26,754 bases of DNA from JBAVQS01 sp049694275 (GCA_049694275.1 JBAVQS010000356.1:1-26754); one strand, 5' to 3'; positions 15,068-21,822 are shown, counted from the first letter of the stretch. Notes: generated from the letters alone by a model not told the origin. Translations and numbers: made by a program.

Positions 15068-15157
15068 TCATCCTTGAGCTGGCGTGGCGATTCGACCCGT
15101 GGGAAAGCCCGGGTAATAATACGCCGCAAAATAGCCCAAGAACGAAAACGTTGTCAT
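15068..15157 (-). CDS. Phe/Tyr-rich leader peptide of the aro operon
   Basis: A 29-residue reading frame from ATG 15157 to TGA 15068. Phe occupies positions 4, 6, 10 and 18 and Tyr 9, 13, 14 and 15; there is no Trp, His or other enrichment. It is out of frame with aroH. The first residues are MTTFSFLGYFAAYYYPGF. No Shine-Dalgarno lies in front; the predicted transcription start (15162) leaves a 5-base leader, so translation probably starts by a leaderless mechanism. The 8-of-29 aromatic content, the promoter upstream and the terminator downstream together make a control peptide much more likely than a chance frame. The peptide itself probably has no function after synthesis. Confidence 0.8.
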   Translation of the reverse strand: MTTFSFLGYFAAYYYPGFPTGRIATPAQG

Positions 15158-15169
15158 AGAATGGAGGCG

Positions 15170-15198
15170 ACTTTAGCACGGGTGCGAAATTTTGTCAA
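15170..15198 (-). promoter_or_regulatory. Sigma-70-type promoter of the aro operon
   Basis: Perfect TTGACA (15193-15198), a 17-base spacer and TAAAGT (15170-15175, four of six consensus). The expected start is A at 15162, five bases before the leader-peptide ATG. I see no other good promoter between here and the end of aroQ, so it probably drives all eight structural genes. Confidence 0.75.
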
Positions 15199-15218
15199 AC
15201 CGGGTTCCTGGCCCGGTT
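15198..15218. promoter_or_regulatory. Possible operator between divergent aro and pepA promoters
   Basis: An inverted repeat AACCGGG (15198-15204), 7-base spacer, CCCGGTT (15212-15218). It starts at the -35 box of the aro promoter and ends 14 bases before the -35 box of the pepA promoter. Position and symmetry suit a dimeric regulator; no protein is known to bind here. Confidence 0.4.
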
Positions 15219-15232
15219 ATGTTGAATTCGCT

Positions 15233-15261
15233 TTGACCCACAAGAATACCGGTGCTATAAT
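15233..15261 (+). promoter_or_regulatory. Sigma-70-type promoter for pepA
   Basis: TTGACC (15233-15238), a 17-base spacer and a perfect TATAAT (15256-15261). Predicted start near 15268, leaving a leader of about 40 bases with a strong AAGGAGG before the pepA start. Back-to-back with the aro promoter. Confidence 0.75.
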
Positions 15262-15308
15262 TCTCGTTGCGTTTTTTCTAGTTATTGATGTGCTGCAAGG
15301 AGGCAGAT

Positions 15309-16844
15309 TTGGATCTCCAATTTCAGAGTGGGGATATCGCCCAATGGCAGGGCGATGGTATAGTTGTCAACGTATTCAAAGGCGGCCAACTCGAACCCGC
15401 AGCAGCGACGGTCGACCGAGCGCTGGATGGGGCGCTGAGCCATATTATCAAGGATAGCGAATTTAAAGCAGACACAGGAGCAACCCGCGTCTTTTATACC
15501 CTCGGCAAGATTCCCACCGTCCGCGTCTGTGTGGTCGGACTCGGCAAGCAAGCGGATTTTACACTGGACGTTATCCGCCGCGCCGCCGCGCAATCGGCCA
15601 AAGCGCTGCGCGGCGCCGGCGCAAAATCGATTGCGTCGGTGATTCATGGTCAAGGCGTGAGCGGCTTCGACGCTGCTTCGGCTACCCAGGCAACCGCCGA
15701 AGGGTTGGTTCTCGGCCTCTGGCGCTTTCGCAAATATTTTGGCGAATCGGACGAAAATGGGGAAGAGGATCCCCGCCCCGAGATTCAGAGCATTACGCTG
15801 TTTGCGAATGAAGCTGATCTCGCCGCGGCCCATGCGGCCGCCGAGCGCGGGCGCATCATTGCCGATGGGAACAACCTCGCCCGCGAGCTCTCCAACGAGC
15901 CGGGCAACACGCTGACCCCGACCCGCATGGCGGAAATTGCGCGGGAGATGGCCGAAAAGAACGGGCTCGAGTTTTATGTGATCGACCGCGAAGAGGCCAA
16001 GCGCAAAGGAATGGGCGCATTCCTCGGCGTGGCGCAGGGCTCGGACCAACCCCCGGTGATGTTCGTCATGCGCTATTGGGGCGCAGGCAAGGACCAGCCG
16101 GGCGGGCTCGGCCTTGTCGGCAAAGGCATCACGTTCGACAGCGGCGGCATTTCGCTCAAGCCGGCCGAGAATATGGAACACATGAAGGGGGACATGTCTG
16201 GCGGCGCGGCGGTCATCGGCGCGATGCAGGCGATTGCACAGCTCGGGCCAAAAGTAAACGTGACCGGTATTGTCGCGGCGACCGAGAACATGCCAGGCGG
16301 CAAGGCGTACAAACCCGGCGATATTCTGAAAGCGATGAACGGCAAGACCATCGAAGTGGTCAACACCGACGCCGAAGGGCGCCTCGTCCTCGCCGATGCC
16401 GTTACCTATGCTACCCAGGAATTGAAACTCGATACGGTCGTGGATACGGCGACCCTGACTGGCGCAGTCGTCGTCGCCCTGGGTCACTATCGTACGGGCG
16501 TCTTTACGAACGACGACGGGCTGGCGCAAAAGATTATCGAGTTGGGCAACCGCACCGGCGAGCGCATGTGGCAGATGCCGATGGACAAAGAATATCGCGA
16601 TCAACTCAAGAGCGATTGGGCCGACCTCAAGAATACCGGCGGGCGCGCGGGCGGCTCAATCACCGGAGCGTGGTTCATTCGCAGCTTTGTCGAGAACGGC
16701 GCCCGGTGGGCGCACCTCGATATTGCTGGCACTGCCCACCTGGGCGACGCTAAAGAGCGCGGCTATTTCAACAAGTTCGGCACCGGCATCCCGACCCGGA
16801 CGTTTGTGGAGCTCGCGCTGGATCGGGAGAAGAACAGCGGTTAG
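15309..16844 (+). CDS. pepA: Leucyl aminopeptidase (M17 family)
   Basis: A 511-residue cytosolic hexameric aminopeptidase with two metal ions that trims N-terminal residues from peptides. The C-terminal catalytic domain shows GKGITFDSGGISLKPAENM (metal-binding Lys and Asp), HMKGDMSGGAAVIGAM, NTDAEGRLVLADAVTYA (metal-binding Asp and Glu, catalytic Arg), and GGSITGAWFI. The N-terminal part (about 1-160) is the macro-like domain. I chose the TTG at 15309 because AAGGAGG lies five bases before it and the protein then begins DLQFQSGD as in the family; an ATG at 15288 gives an extra MCCKEAD segment that includes the SD itself. It is transcribed away from the aro operon. Confidence 0.92.
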   Translation: MDLQFQSGDIAQWQGDGIVVNVFKGGQLEPAAATVDRALDGALSHIIKDSEFKADTGATRVFYTLGKIPTVRVCVVGLGKQADFTLDVIRRAAAQSAKALRGAGAKSIASVIHGQGVSGFDAASATQATAEGLVLGLWRFRKYFGESDENGEEDPRPEIQSITLFANEADLAAAHAAAERGRIIADGNNLARELSNEPGNTLTPTRMAEIAREMAEKNGLEFYVIDREEAKRKGMGAFLGVAQGSDQPPVMFVMRYWGAGKDQPGGLGLVGKGITFDSGGISLKPAENMEHMKGDMSGGAAVIGAMQAIAQLGPKVNVTGIVAATENMPGGKAYKPGDILKAMNGKTIEVVNTDAEGRLVLADAVTYATQELKLDTVVDTATLTGAVVVALGHYRTGVFTNDDGLAQKIIELGNRTGERMWQMPMDKEYRDQLKSDWADLKNTGGRAGGSITGAWFIRSFVENGARWAHLDIAGTAHLGDAKERGYFNKFGTGIPTRTFVELALDREKNSG

Positions 16845-16877
16845 CTGTTAGCGATTAGACATAAACGGATTTCGCTG

Positions 16878-16912
16878 AGACCCGCCCTGCAAATAACGCT
16901 GGGCGGGTTTAT
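16878..16912 (+). terminator. Terminator of pepA overlapping the next promoter
   Basis: ACCCGCCC (16880-16887) and GGGCGGGT (16901-16908) form an 8-bp stem, extendable by two weaker pairs, with a 13-base loop and a short T-rich tail (TTTATAAT). The tail is weak, so termination may be partial. Its end coincides with the TATAAT of the following gene. Confidence 0.6.
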
Positions 16913-16915
16913 AAT
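16910..16915 (+). promoter_or_regulatory. -10 box of an apparently leaderless promoter
   Basis: A perfect TATAAT ends nine bases before the ATG of the methyltransferase/MTHFR gene. The expected transcription start (about 16922) is only three bases before the ATG. No Shine-Dalgarno is present. The spot for the -35 box, within the terminator stem-loop, holds only a poor CTGCAA (16887-16892). Confidence 0.5.
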
Positions 16916-16924
16916 ATTATCGCT

Positions 16925-18802
16925 ATGCAAGATTTTCTCACCCGTCTCGCGCAAGGTCCCGTCCTCTGCGATGGGGCAATGGGCACCCTGCTCAACGCCA
17001 AAGGCATCTCACTCCACCAGTGCTTTGACGAATTGAACCTCTCGCAGCCTGCGCTCGTCCAGGAGATCCACGACGAATATGCGCGCGCCGGTGCGTCGAT
17101 AATCGAGACCAACACCTTTGGAGCGAACCGGTACAAGCTCGACGGCCATGGGCTGGCTGCGCATGTCGTCGAGATCAATCGCGCGGGGGTTCGCCTGGCG
17201 CGGCGGGTTGCCGAGTCTGCGCCGCGTCCACTCCTGGTCGCGGCATCGGTCGGGCCGCTCGGCGTACAGCTTGCGCCGGTCGGCTCGCTCACACGCCACG
17301 AGGCGTACGAAGCGTTTTGCGAACAGATCGGTGCGCTCGCCGCGGAAGGTCCCGATGCGCTGATATTCGAAACCTTTGGCGACTTGAAAGAGATCACCGA
17401 GGCGGTCCGCGCCGCGCAGGGGATCTGCGATCTACCGATCATCGCGCAGATGACTTTTACCAACGACGGCATCACCTCACTCGGCTATACCCCCGAACAG
17501 GTCGCGCGGGCCCTCGTCGCGCTCAAGGTGAATGTCGTCGGCGTCAACTGCTCGGTCGGCCCAGCACGCGTACTCGCCATCATCGAAAAGATGATCGAGA
17601 CGGTGCAGGACGACCCGCGCAAGCCCCCCCTGCTCTATTTTTCGGCGCAGCCCAATGCCGGTTTTCCCGAGGCAAGCGGCGGCCGCATCTTTTATCCCTC
17701 TGCGCCGGAATATTTCGGCCAGTATGCGCGCCGCTTGATCGAGGCGGGGGTGACCCTCGTAGGCGGGTGCTGCGGCACGACGCCCGACCATACCCGCGCC
17801 ATGCGCCTCGCACTCGACGCCCTCGCCCAGTTCGCCGGAGCACGGCGACGCGTCGCCGCGACGGCCACAACACGCCCCGTGGAAGCGCCGCTGCCCGCAG
17901 AGCCGCCAACCCAGCTCCAGCAAAAACTCGACGCCGGGCGCTTTATCGTCAGCGTCGAGGTCGATCCGCCGCGCGGTTTTGGCATGAACGCCGTGCTGGC
18001 GGGTGCGCTCATCCTCAAGCAAGCAGGGGCCGACGTCGTCAACATCGCCGACAGCCCGCGCGCCCAGATGCGCATGAGCGCGTGGGCAGTCGCCCATCTC
18101 ACCCAGGCCGAGGTCGGCATCGAGACCGTGCTCCACTTTCCCGTGCGCGGGCGCAACCTGCTGCGTGTCCACGGCGATCTCCTCGCCGCGCATGCGCTGC
18201 GCGTCCGCAACATTTTTGCGGTCATGGGAGACCCGCCCGCGATCGGCGATTATCCGAGCGCAAGCGACACCTACGACCTGGTCCCTTCCGGTCTCGCCGC
18301 GCTCATCAAGCAGAACTTTAATCACGGGACCGATCACGCAGGGATGGAGATCGGGCAGCCCTGCTCGTTCACGGTCGGCGTCGCCCTCGACATGGGCGCA
18401 CGCGATATCCTGCGCGAGGTCAAGAATCTCCACAAGAAAATCGAGGCCGGGGCGGATTTTGCGCTGACCCAGCCGGTGTTTGACCCCGCCGTGGCGCGCG
18501 CCTTTATCGCACGCTATCAGGCGGAATACGGGCCGCTGCACCTCCCGCTCCTGGTCGGCATCCTCCCGCTCTATAACACGCGCCACGCCGAGTTCCTCCA
18601 CAACGAAGTCCCCGGCATTACGCTCACCGATGCAGCGCGCGAGCGGATGCGCCTGGCCGGCGACAAGGGCCGCGCCGAGGGATTGAAAATCGCGGGCGAG
18701 CTGTGGGCCGAGCTGCGCGAGTTTGCGCGCGGGGTGTACATCATGCCCCCCTTCAATCGCTATGAGCTGGTTGCCGAGCTATTGAGCCGCGTCCCCGCGT
18801 AA
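16925..18802 (+). CDS. Bifunctional homocysteine S-methyltransferase / 5,10-methylenetetrahydrofolate reductase
   Basis: A 625-residue two-domain enzyme of the YitJ type. Residues 1 to about 300 are a zinc-dependent homocysteine methyltransferase: VLCDGAMGTLL, ETNTFGANR, ASVGPLG, and the three zinc Cys at 209 (GVNCSVGP) and 282-283 (GGCCGTTPDH). After a proline-rich linker (about 310-330) residues 335-625 are MTHFR: FIVSVEVDPPRGF, DVVNIADSPRAQMRMSAWA, NIFAVMGDPP, and ADFALTQPVFDP. Together they reduce methylene-THF to methyl-THF and methylate homocysteine to methionine. There is no cobalamin domain, so it may work with S-methylmethionine or through a separate corrinoid route. No Shine-Dalgarno; translation is probably leaderless. 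No SAM riboswitch is present or would fit. Confidence 0.94.
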   Translation: MQDFLTRLAQGPVLCDGAMGTLLNAKGISLHQCFDELNLSQPALVQEIHDEYARAGASIIETNTFGANRYKLDGHGLAAHVVEINRAGVRLARRVAESAPRPLLVAASVGPLGVQLAPVGSLTRHEAYEAFCEQIGALAAEGPDALIFETFGDLKEITEAVRAAQGICDLPIIAQMTFTNDGITSLGYTPEQVARALVALKVNVVGVNCSVGPARVLAIIEKMIETVQDDPRKPPLLYFSAQPNAGFPEASGGRIFYPSAPEYFGQYARRLIEAGVTLVGGCCGTTPDHTRAMRLALDALAQFAGARRRVAATATTRPVEAPLPAEPPTQLQQKLDAGRFIVSVEVDPPRGFGMNAVLAGALILKQAGADVVNIADSPRAQMRMSAWAVAHLTQAEVGIETVLHFPVRGRNLLRVHGDLLAAHALRVRNIFAVMGDPPAIGDYPSASDTYDLVPSGLAALIKQNFNHGTDHAGMEIGQPCSFTVGVALDMGARDILREVKNLHKKIEAGADFALTQPVFDPAVARAFIARYQAEYGPLHLPLLVGILPLYNTRHAEFLHNEVPGITLTDAARERMRLAGDKGRAEGLKIAGELWAELREFARGVYIMPPFNRYELVAELLSRVPA

Positions 18803-18811
18803 CCTCCTTTT

Positions 18812-18845
18812 TTGTTGTTTCTCTGATTCGGTGCTAATATAGCAC
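18812..18845 (+). promoter_or_regulatory. Possible promoter with palindrome before the lipoprotein gene
   Basis: TTGTTG (18812-18817), a 17-base spacer and TAATAT (18835-18840) lie 36 bases before the lipoprotein ATG. The -10 box falls inside a perfect dyad GTGCTAATATAGCAC (18831-18845), which could bind a repressor. The -35 box is weak. Confidence 0.4.
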
Positions 18846-18875
18846 GGCTAATTTCGAGAAGGAGGCTCTCACTGT

Positions 18876-19406
18876 ATGTCCAAACGGACGCTTGTCGCGC
18901 TCCTGGCGCTTGTTGTCCTTGCCGTTCTAGTTGTCGGGTGCGATGGATCACCCACCCCGGCCCGGCCCACCCGCACAACGACGATTGTTCGGACGCCCAC
19001 CCCGGTCCCCGCCACCGATGAAGAGGCGGTTCGCCAGATCATCAATGCCGAGTGCGAAGCGGTTGTGCAGCAGGATATCGACCGGCTCCAGGGCATCTGG
19101 GCCGCCGACGGCGTGGTGATTGACGCCAATCACACCCCCGATAATACGGCCGACGATGTCACCTGGAAGAACTGGGATTCGATTCGTGACCGCTATGTCA
19201 ATGTCGTCTTTCCCTCCAGCCCGACCTTTTGCGAGCATCCGGGAACGACGGTTACGGTCGCCGCGGACAAAACCACTGCCACTGCCATCACCGGCGTCAG
19301 CATCGGCCAGACCAAATGCGACAACTGCAACAACTGGGTCTTTAAAAAGACCGGCAATAGCTGGAAGATTACGACCCTCACCTATAACCTGAACCCTCAA
19401 AAGTAA
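18876..19406 (+). CDS. Predicted lipoprotein with NTF2-like domain
   Basis: A 176-residue secreted lipoprotein. Residues 1-21 are a hydrophobic signal peptide and the lipobox VVGC puts the lipid on Cys22. A Pro/Thr-rich linker (about 25-45) follows. The rest (EEAVRQIINAECEAVVQQDIDRLQGIW, then a strand-rich tail with TATAITGVS and WKITTLTYNLNP) has the helix-then-curved-sheet pattern of NTF2/SnoaL-like ligand-binding domains. This fold call is by pattern only; no ligand is known. Four cysteines remain after Cys22 (including CDNC near 148-151) and could form disulphides outside the membrane. Good AAGGAGG before the start. Its own hairpin terminator follows. Confidence 0.78.
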   Translation: MSKRTLVALLALVVLAVLVVGCDGSPTPARPTRTTTIVRTPTPVPATDEEAVRQIINAECEAVVQQDIDRLQGIWAADGVVIDANHTPDNTADDVTWKNWDSIRDRYVNVVFPSSPTFCEHPGTTVTVAADKTTATAITGVSIGQTKCDNCNNWVFKKTGNSWKITTLTYNLNPQK

Positions 19407-19410
19407 GCAG

Positions 19411-19438
19411 ATAGCGGCGGCCTCAAGGCTGCCGCTAT
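19411..19438 (+). terminator. Hairpin after the lipoprotein gene
   Basis: ATAGCGGC (19411-19418) pairs with GCCGCTAT (19431-19438), then a G:U wobble (valid on the plus strand only) and GCCT pairs with AGGC, giving 13 pairs with a two-base loop region. The T-tract after it is poor (TTGCTGT), so it may be a weak terminator or a 3' stability element. It begins five bases after the stop. Confidence 0.6.
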
Positions 19439-19480
19439 TGCTGTACCGTTCCCACCCATTGGTACTAGCCAGAACGACTA

Positions 19481-19508
19481 TTGCGGTCGGCCCAATCGGT
19501 GTTATAAT
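19481..19508 (+). promoter_or_regulatory. Promoter of the response regulator gene
   Basis: TTGCGG (19481-19486), a 16-base spacer and a perfect TATAAT (19503-19508). Predicted start near 19515, with AGGAG before the ATG at 19558. Confidence 0.6.
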
Positions 19509-19557
19509 CGCCGTATAGAAATTGCGCCTGGCGTACGTGTGCCAGGAGATAGGGCTT

Positions 19558-20490
19558 ATGGAAAAAGTAGGCGATCTTCTCCGCGAAAAGATCCTCATTG
19601 TCGACGACACCCGCTTTCATCGCGCCATGACGGCCGATATCCTTGCCCGTGTCGGCTATGCAACTGTGGAAGTGGAAAATGGCGCCAAAGCAGTCGAGAT
19701 GGTCTCGATCGAGAGTCCCGACCTGATCATCCTCGATTCACTCATGCCGGAACTGGACGGCATCGAGGTTTGCCGCAAGCTCAAAGGCGATCCATTTACC
19801 AACCACATTCCGATTTTGATCTTTACTTCCAACAATTCCGTTCCGGAGAAGGTGAATTCCTTACGTACGGGCGCCGATGGGTACCTGGCCAAGCCGTTTA
19901 CCCCGGAAGAGCTCGTCGCCCATGTCGAGGCGCTGTTACGGCGGAGCTTTCACTATGATCCACTCACCAAGCTGCCGGCCGCGCCCTACCTGCACCGCCA
20001 GATCGATGCACGCCTGGCGCAGAACCAACCGACCGCGATCCTGTACGCCGACCTCGACCATTTCCGCTCGTATAACCAGGTTTATGGACACGACGCGGGC
20101 GACAAGGTGCTGGTGATGTGCGCCAAGCTGATGGTGGAATCCCTGCCGGCGCGTGCAGCATTTGTCGGGCACCTCGGCAGTGACGACTTTATGGCCGTCT
20201 TTCCCCCTGACGGCGCCGACACCTTTGCCCAGACGCTTGTGGACCGGTTCCGCTCACTCCAGCCGCAGATCTATAACGATACCGATTACAAGCGCGGCTC
20301 GGTCTTTATCGAGAACCGGCGCGGTGAGACGATGGAGCACCCGCTGATGACGCTTTCGGCAGCGCTGGTCGCGAACGAGCGGCGCCCCCTCATCAACTAT
20401 GTGCAGGTGAGCGAGTTGCTGTCTGAGGTGATGGGTTTTGTCAAGGCGCAGGGAGGCGGGCGCTGGGCCCGCGACCGGCGTTCGCGCTAG
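19558..20490 (+). CDS. Response regulator with degenerate GGDEF domain
   Basis: A 310-residue cytosolic signalling protein. Residues about 10-128 are a CheY-like receiver: acidic pair Asp16-Asp17, phospho-acceptor Asp60 (IILDSLMPELDG), and Lys112 (AKPF). Residues about 130-290 are a GGDEF-type domain: DPLTKLP, DLDHFRSYNQVYGHDAGD (165-182), but the active-site signature is GSDDF (207-211) instead of GG(D/E)EF. The domain is therefore probably not a cyclase and may bind nucleotide or partners. The start at 19558 follows AGGAG; the frame is open a little further upstream but without a ribosome site. No cognate kinase is next to it. The basic C-terminal tail (RWARDRRSR) is unusual. Confidence 0.85.
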   Translation: MEKVGDLLREKILIVDDTRFHRAMTADILARVGYATVEVENGAKAVEMVSIESPDLIILDSLMPELDGIEVCRKLKGDPFTNHIPILIFTSNNSVPEKVNSLRTGADGYLAKPFTPEELVAHVEALLRRSFHYDPLTKLPAAPYLHRQIDARLAQNQPTAILYADLDHFRSYNQVYGHDAGDKVLVMCAKLMVESLPARAAFVGHLGSDDFMAVFPPDGADTFAQTLVDRFRSLQPQIYNDTDYKRGSVFIENRRGETMEHPLMTLSAALVANERRPLINYVQVSELLSEVMGFVKAQGGGRWARDRRSR

Positions 20491-20668
20491 CGCGTTTGTC
20501 CTTTGAAAATCGCAGGCAAACACCCCGCCGATGTCTCGGCCTCCCAGGGCGAGACTGTGTACCACACGTTCGACAAGTGGGTCCGCTTGGGCAAAAGGCC
20601 GTCGCGGCCACGCCTGGATAGGGCATTCCCCTCTTTGTTGTACTCTGGCGAATTGGAGTAGAGAGAGC
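20491..20668 (+). other. 178-base spacer with three short hairpins, no gene recognised
   Basis: Between the response regulator and the glycosyltransferase. It can fold GCCGA/TCGGC (20527-20531 with 20536-20540), CCAC/GTGG (20562-20565 with 20577-20580) and GGCCG/CGGCC (20597-20601 with 20605-20609). I compared it by memory with c-di-GMP, ZTP, cobalamin and SRP RNA consensus elements and found no convincing match. No clear promoter seen. It may be a structured 5' leader of the next gene or simply GC-rich spacer. Confidence 0.3.
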
Positions 20669-21763
20669 TTGAAGATTGCGATCGTCGTTAGTTGGCTGAA
20701 CCAGTATGGGGGCGCCGAGCGCGTGCTGGAAGCCGCCCACGAACTGTTTCCCGATGCGCCGGTTTACACCTCGATCTACGACCCCGCCGCCCTGCCCGCC
20801 GAGTATCGCCGCTGGGATATTCGCGTCTCGTTTCTAGATCGTCTGCCCGGCGTCCATCGGCATCATCAACGCTACCTGCCGCTTTACCCGCTGGCCTTTG
20901 CCGGCATGCGGCTTAAGGGTTATGATCTGGTCCTGAGCATTCCCAGCGCCTTTGCACATGGGGTGCAAGTTGCGCCCCCGACGCCGCACCTCTGTTATTG
21001 CCTGACCCCGGCACGGTTCCTGTGGCAGCACCGCGAATATGTCGAGAACGAGGCGGTGGGCCGCGCCGTTCGTGCGCTCCTCCCCCTTGCGGTCAAGCCC
21101 CTGCGAGCGTGGGACCGGCAGGCGGCGCGGCGCGTCACCCGGTTCATTGCCATTTCCAGCGTTGTCCAGACTCGCATCCAGAATTATTATGGACGCCCCT
21201 CGACAATCATTTATCCGCCCGTGGATGTGGCGCGCTTTCAGCCCGTCCCATCAGCGGAGGTGGGAGATTATTATTTGATCGTGTCGCGGCTAGTTCCTTA
21301 CAAGCGGGTACATCTGGCAGTCGAGGCATTCACCCGGTTGGGCCTGCCGCTAGTGATTGCCGGCGATGGGCGAGACCGGGCGCGGCTGGAAAAGATGGCT
21401 GGACCGACGATCCGATTCATGGGCCGCGTGTCGGATGCCGAGCGCCGAGACCTGATGGCCCGCTGCCGCGCCTTGATCTTTCCCGGCGAAGAGGATTTCG
21501 GCCTGACGCCGCTCGAAGCGAACGCCTCCGGCCGCCCAGTCATTGCCTATGCAGGGGGCGGCGCGCTCGATTCGATTTGCGAAGGGGTGAATGGTGTGCT
21601 GTTCGCACAGCCGGACGCGGATTCACTAGCCGACTGCGTGCAGACATTCAACGCTGGCGCGTTTGACCCGCAGCGCATTCGCGTCCACGCCGAGACCTTT
21701 GACGTTCAAGTTTTCAAACAGGCGCTGTGTGACTCAATTAACCAACTCGTCAAGATTTCGTGA
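20669..21763 (+). CDS. GT4-family glycosyltransferase
   Basis: A 364-residue GT-B retaining glycosyltransferase (family 1/GT4), probably a peripheral inner-membrane protein that adds a sugar from an NDP-sugar to an exopolysaccharide or lipid acceptor. N-terminal acceptor part: IAIVVSWLNQYGGAERVLEAA. C-terminal donor part: LIVSRLVPYKRVHLAVEAF, then the E-x7-E motif EEDFGLTPLE and ANASGRPVIAYAGGG. I placed the start at TTG 20669 (LKIAIVVSW) because the domain begins there; a weak GGAG/GAGAGAG lies upstream. The frame is open upstream for 46 more codons that look non-coding. It ends within a perfect inverted repeat. Donor and acceptor sugars cannot be read. Confidence 0.87.
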   Translation: MKIAIVVSWLNQYGGAERVLEAAHELFPDAPVYTSIYDPAALPAEYRRWDIRVSFLDRLPGVHRHHQRYLPLYPLAFAGMRLKGYDLVLSIPSAFAHGVQVAPPTPHLCYCLTPARFLWQHREYVENEAVGRAVRALLPLAVKPLRAWDRQAARRVTRFIAISSVVQTRIQNYYGRPSTIIYPPVDVARFQPVPSAEVGDYYLIVSRLVPYKRVHLAVEAFTRLGLPLVIAGDGRDRARLEKMAGPTIRFMGRVSDAERRDLMARCRALIFPGEEDFGLTPLEANASGRPVIAYAGGGALDSICEGVNGVLFAQPDADSLADCVQTFNAGAFDPQRIRVHAETFDVQVFKQALCDSINQLVKIS

Positions 21764-21810
21764 TTGGATTTCTCGGCGCAAGCGGATGCTTGCGCCGAGA
21801 AATCCAATCA
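21761..21810. repeat. Perfect 23-bp inverted repeat (four-base loop) between glycosyltransferase and Wzz
   Basis: Arms 21761-21783 and 21788-21810 are exact reverse complements with loop GGAT. The left arm begins at the glycosyltransferase TGA stop. No T-tract follows on either strand, so it is not a classical terminator. The right arm ends 12 bases before the Wzz ATG, which has no Shine-Dalgarno. Stems this long and perfect are rare; possible explanations are an RNase III site, a translational block, or a short palindromic mobile repeat. Confidence 0.9.
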
Positions 21811-21822
21811 TCCCCATCACTT

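Larger units (their letters stand above)
15013..15157 (-). promoter_or_regulatory. Phe/Tyr ribosome-mediated transcription attenuator of the aro operon
   Basis: The leader RNA can be divided as in the classical trp and phe attenuators. Segment 1, GGCGU (15121-15125, inside the Ala-Ala-Tyr codons), can pair with ACGCC (15081-15085). Segment 2, CCACGC (15082-15087, codons 24-26), can instead pair with GCGUGG (15038-15043), which is the first arm of the terminator. A ribosome stalled at the three consecutive Tyr codons (13-15) would cover segment 1, free segment 2 and so block the terminator. A ribosome that reaches the stop would cover or release segment 2 and allow termination. A second possible antiterminator is UCCCACG in codons 18-20. 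The pairs are short (5-7 bp) and were found by eye, so the exact fold is inference. Confidence 0.75.

Noticed and set aside
14998..15129. Longer chorismate mutase that would include the terminator region
   Set aside because: The extra residues would be read through a terminator stem and do not resemble AroH; the family N-terminus begins at 14997.
15013..15157. T-box riboswitch upstream of the aro operon
   Set aside because: No T-box sequence or specifier-loop pattern; the leader is too short, and a Phe/Tyr-rich peptide explains the control better.
16845..16924. SAM riboswitch before the methionine-pathway gene
   Set aside because: The gap is only 80 bases, is filled by a terminator, and the predicted transcript has no room for a leader.
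20550..20590. tRNA-like segment with a GTTCGA motif
   Set aside because: No acceptor, D or anticodon arm can be drawn around it; the T-stem would not pair.
21760..21822. GTG start for the second Wzz overlapping the glycosyltransferase stop
   Set aside because: The added residues are coded by the inverted repeat, and the Wzz-type N-terminus (MELREYW) starts at 21823.
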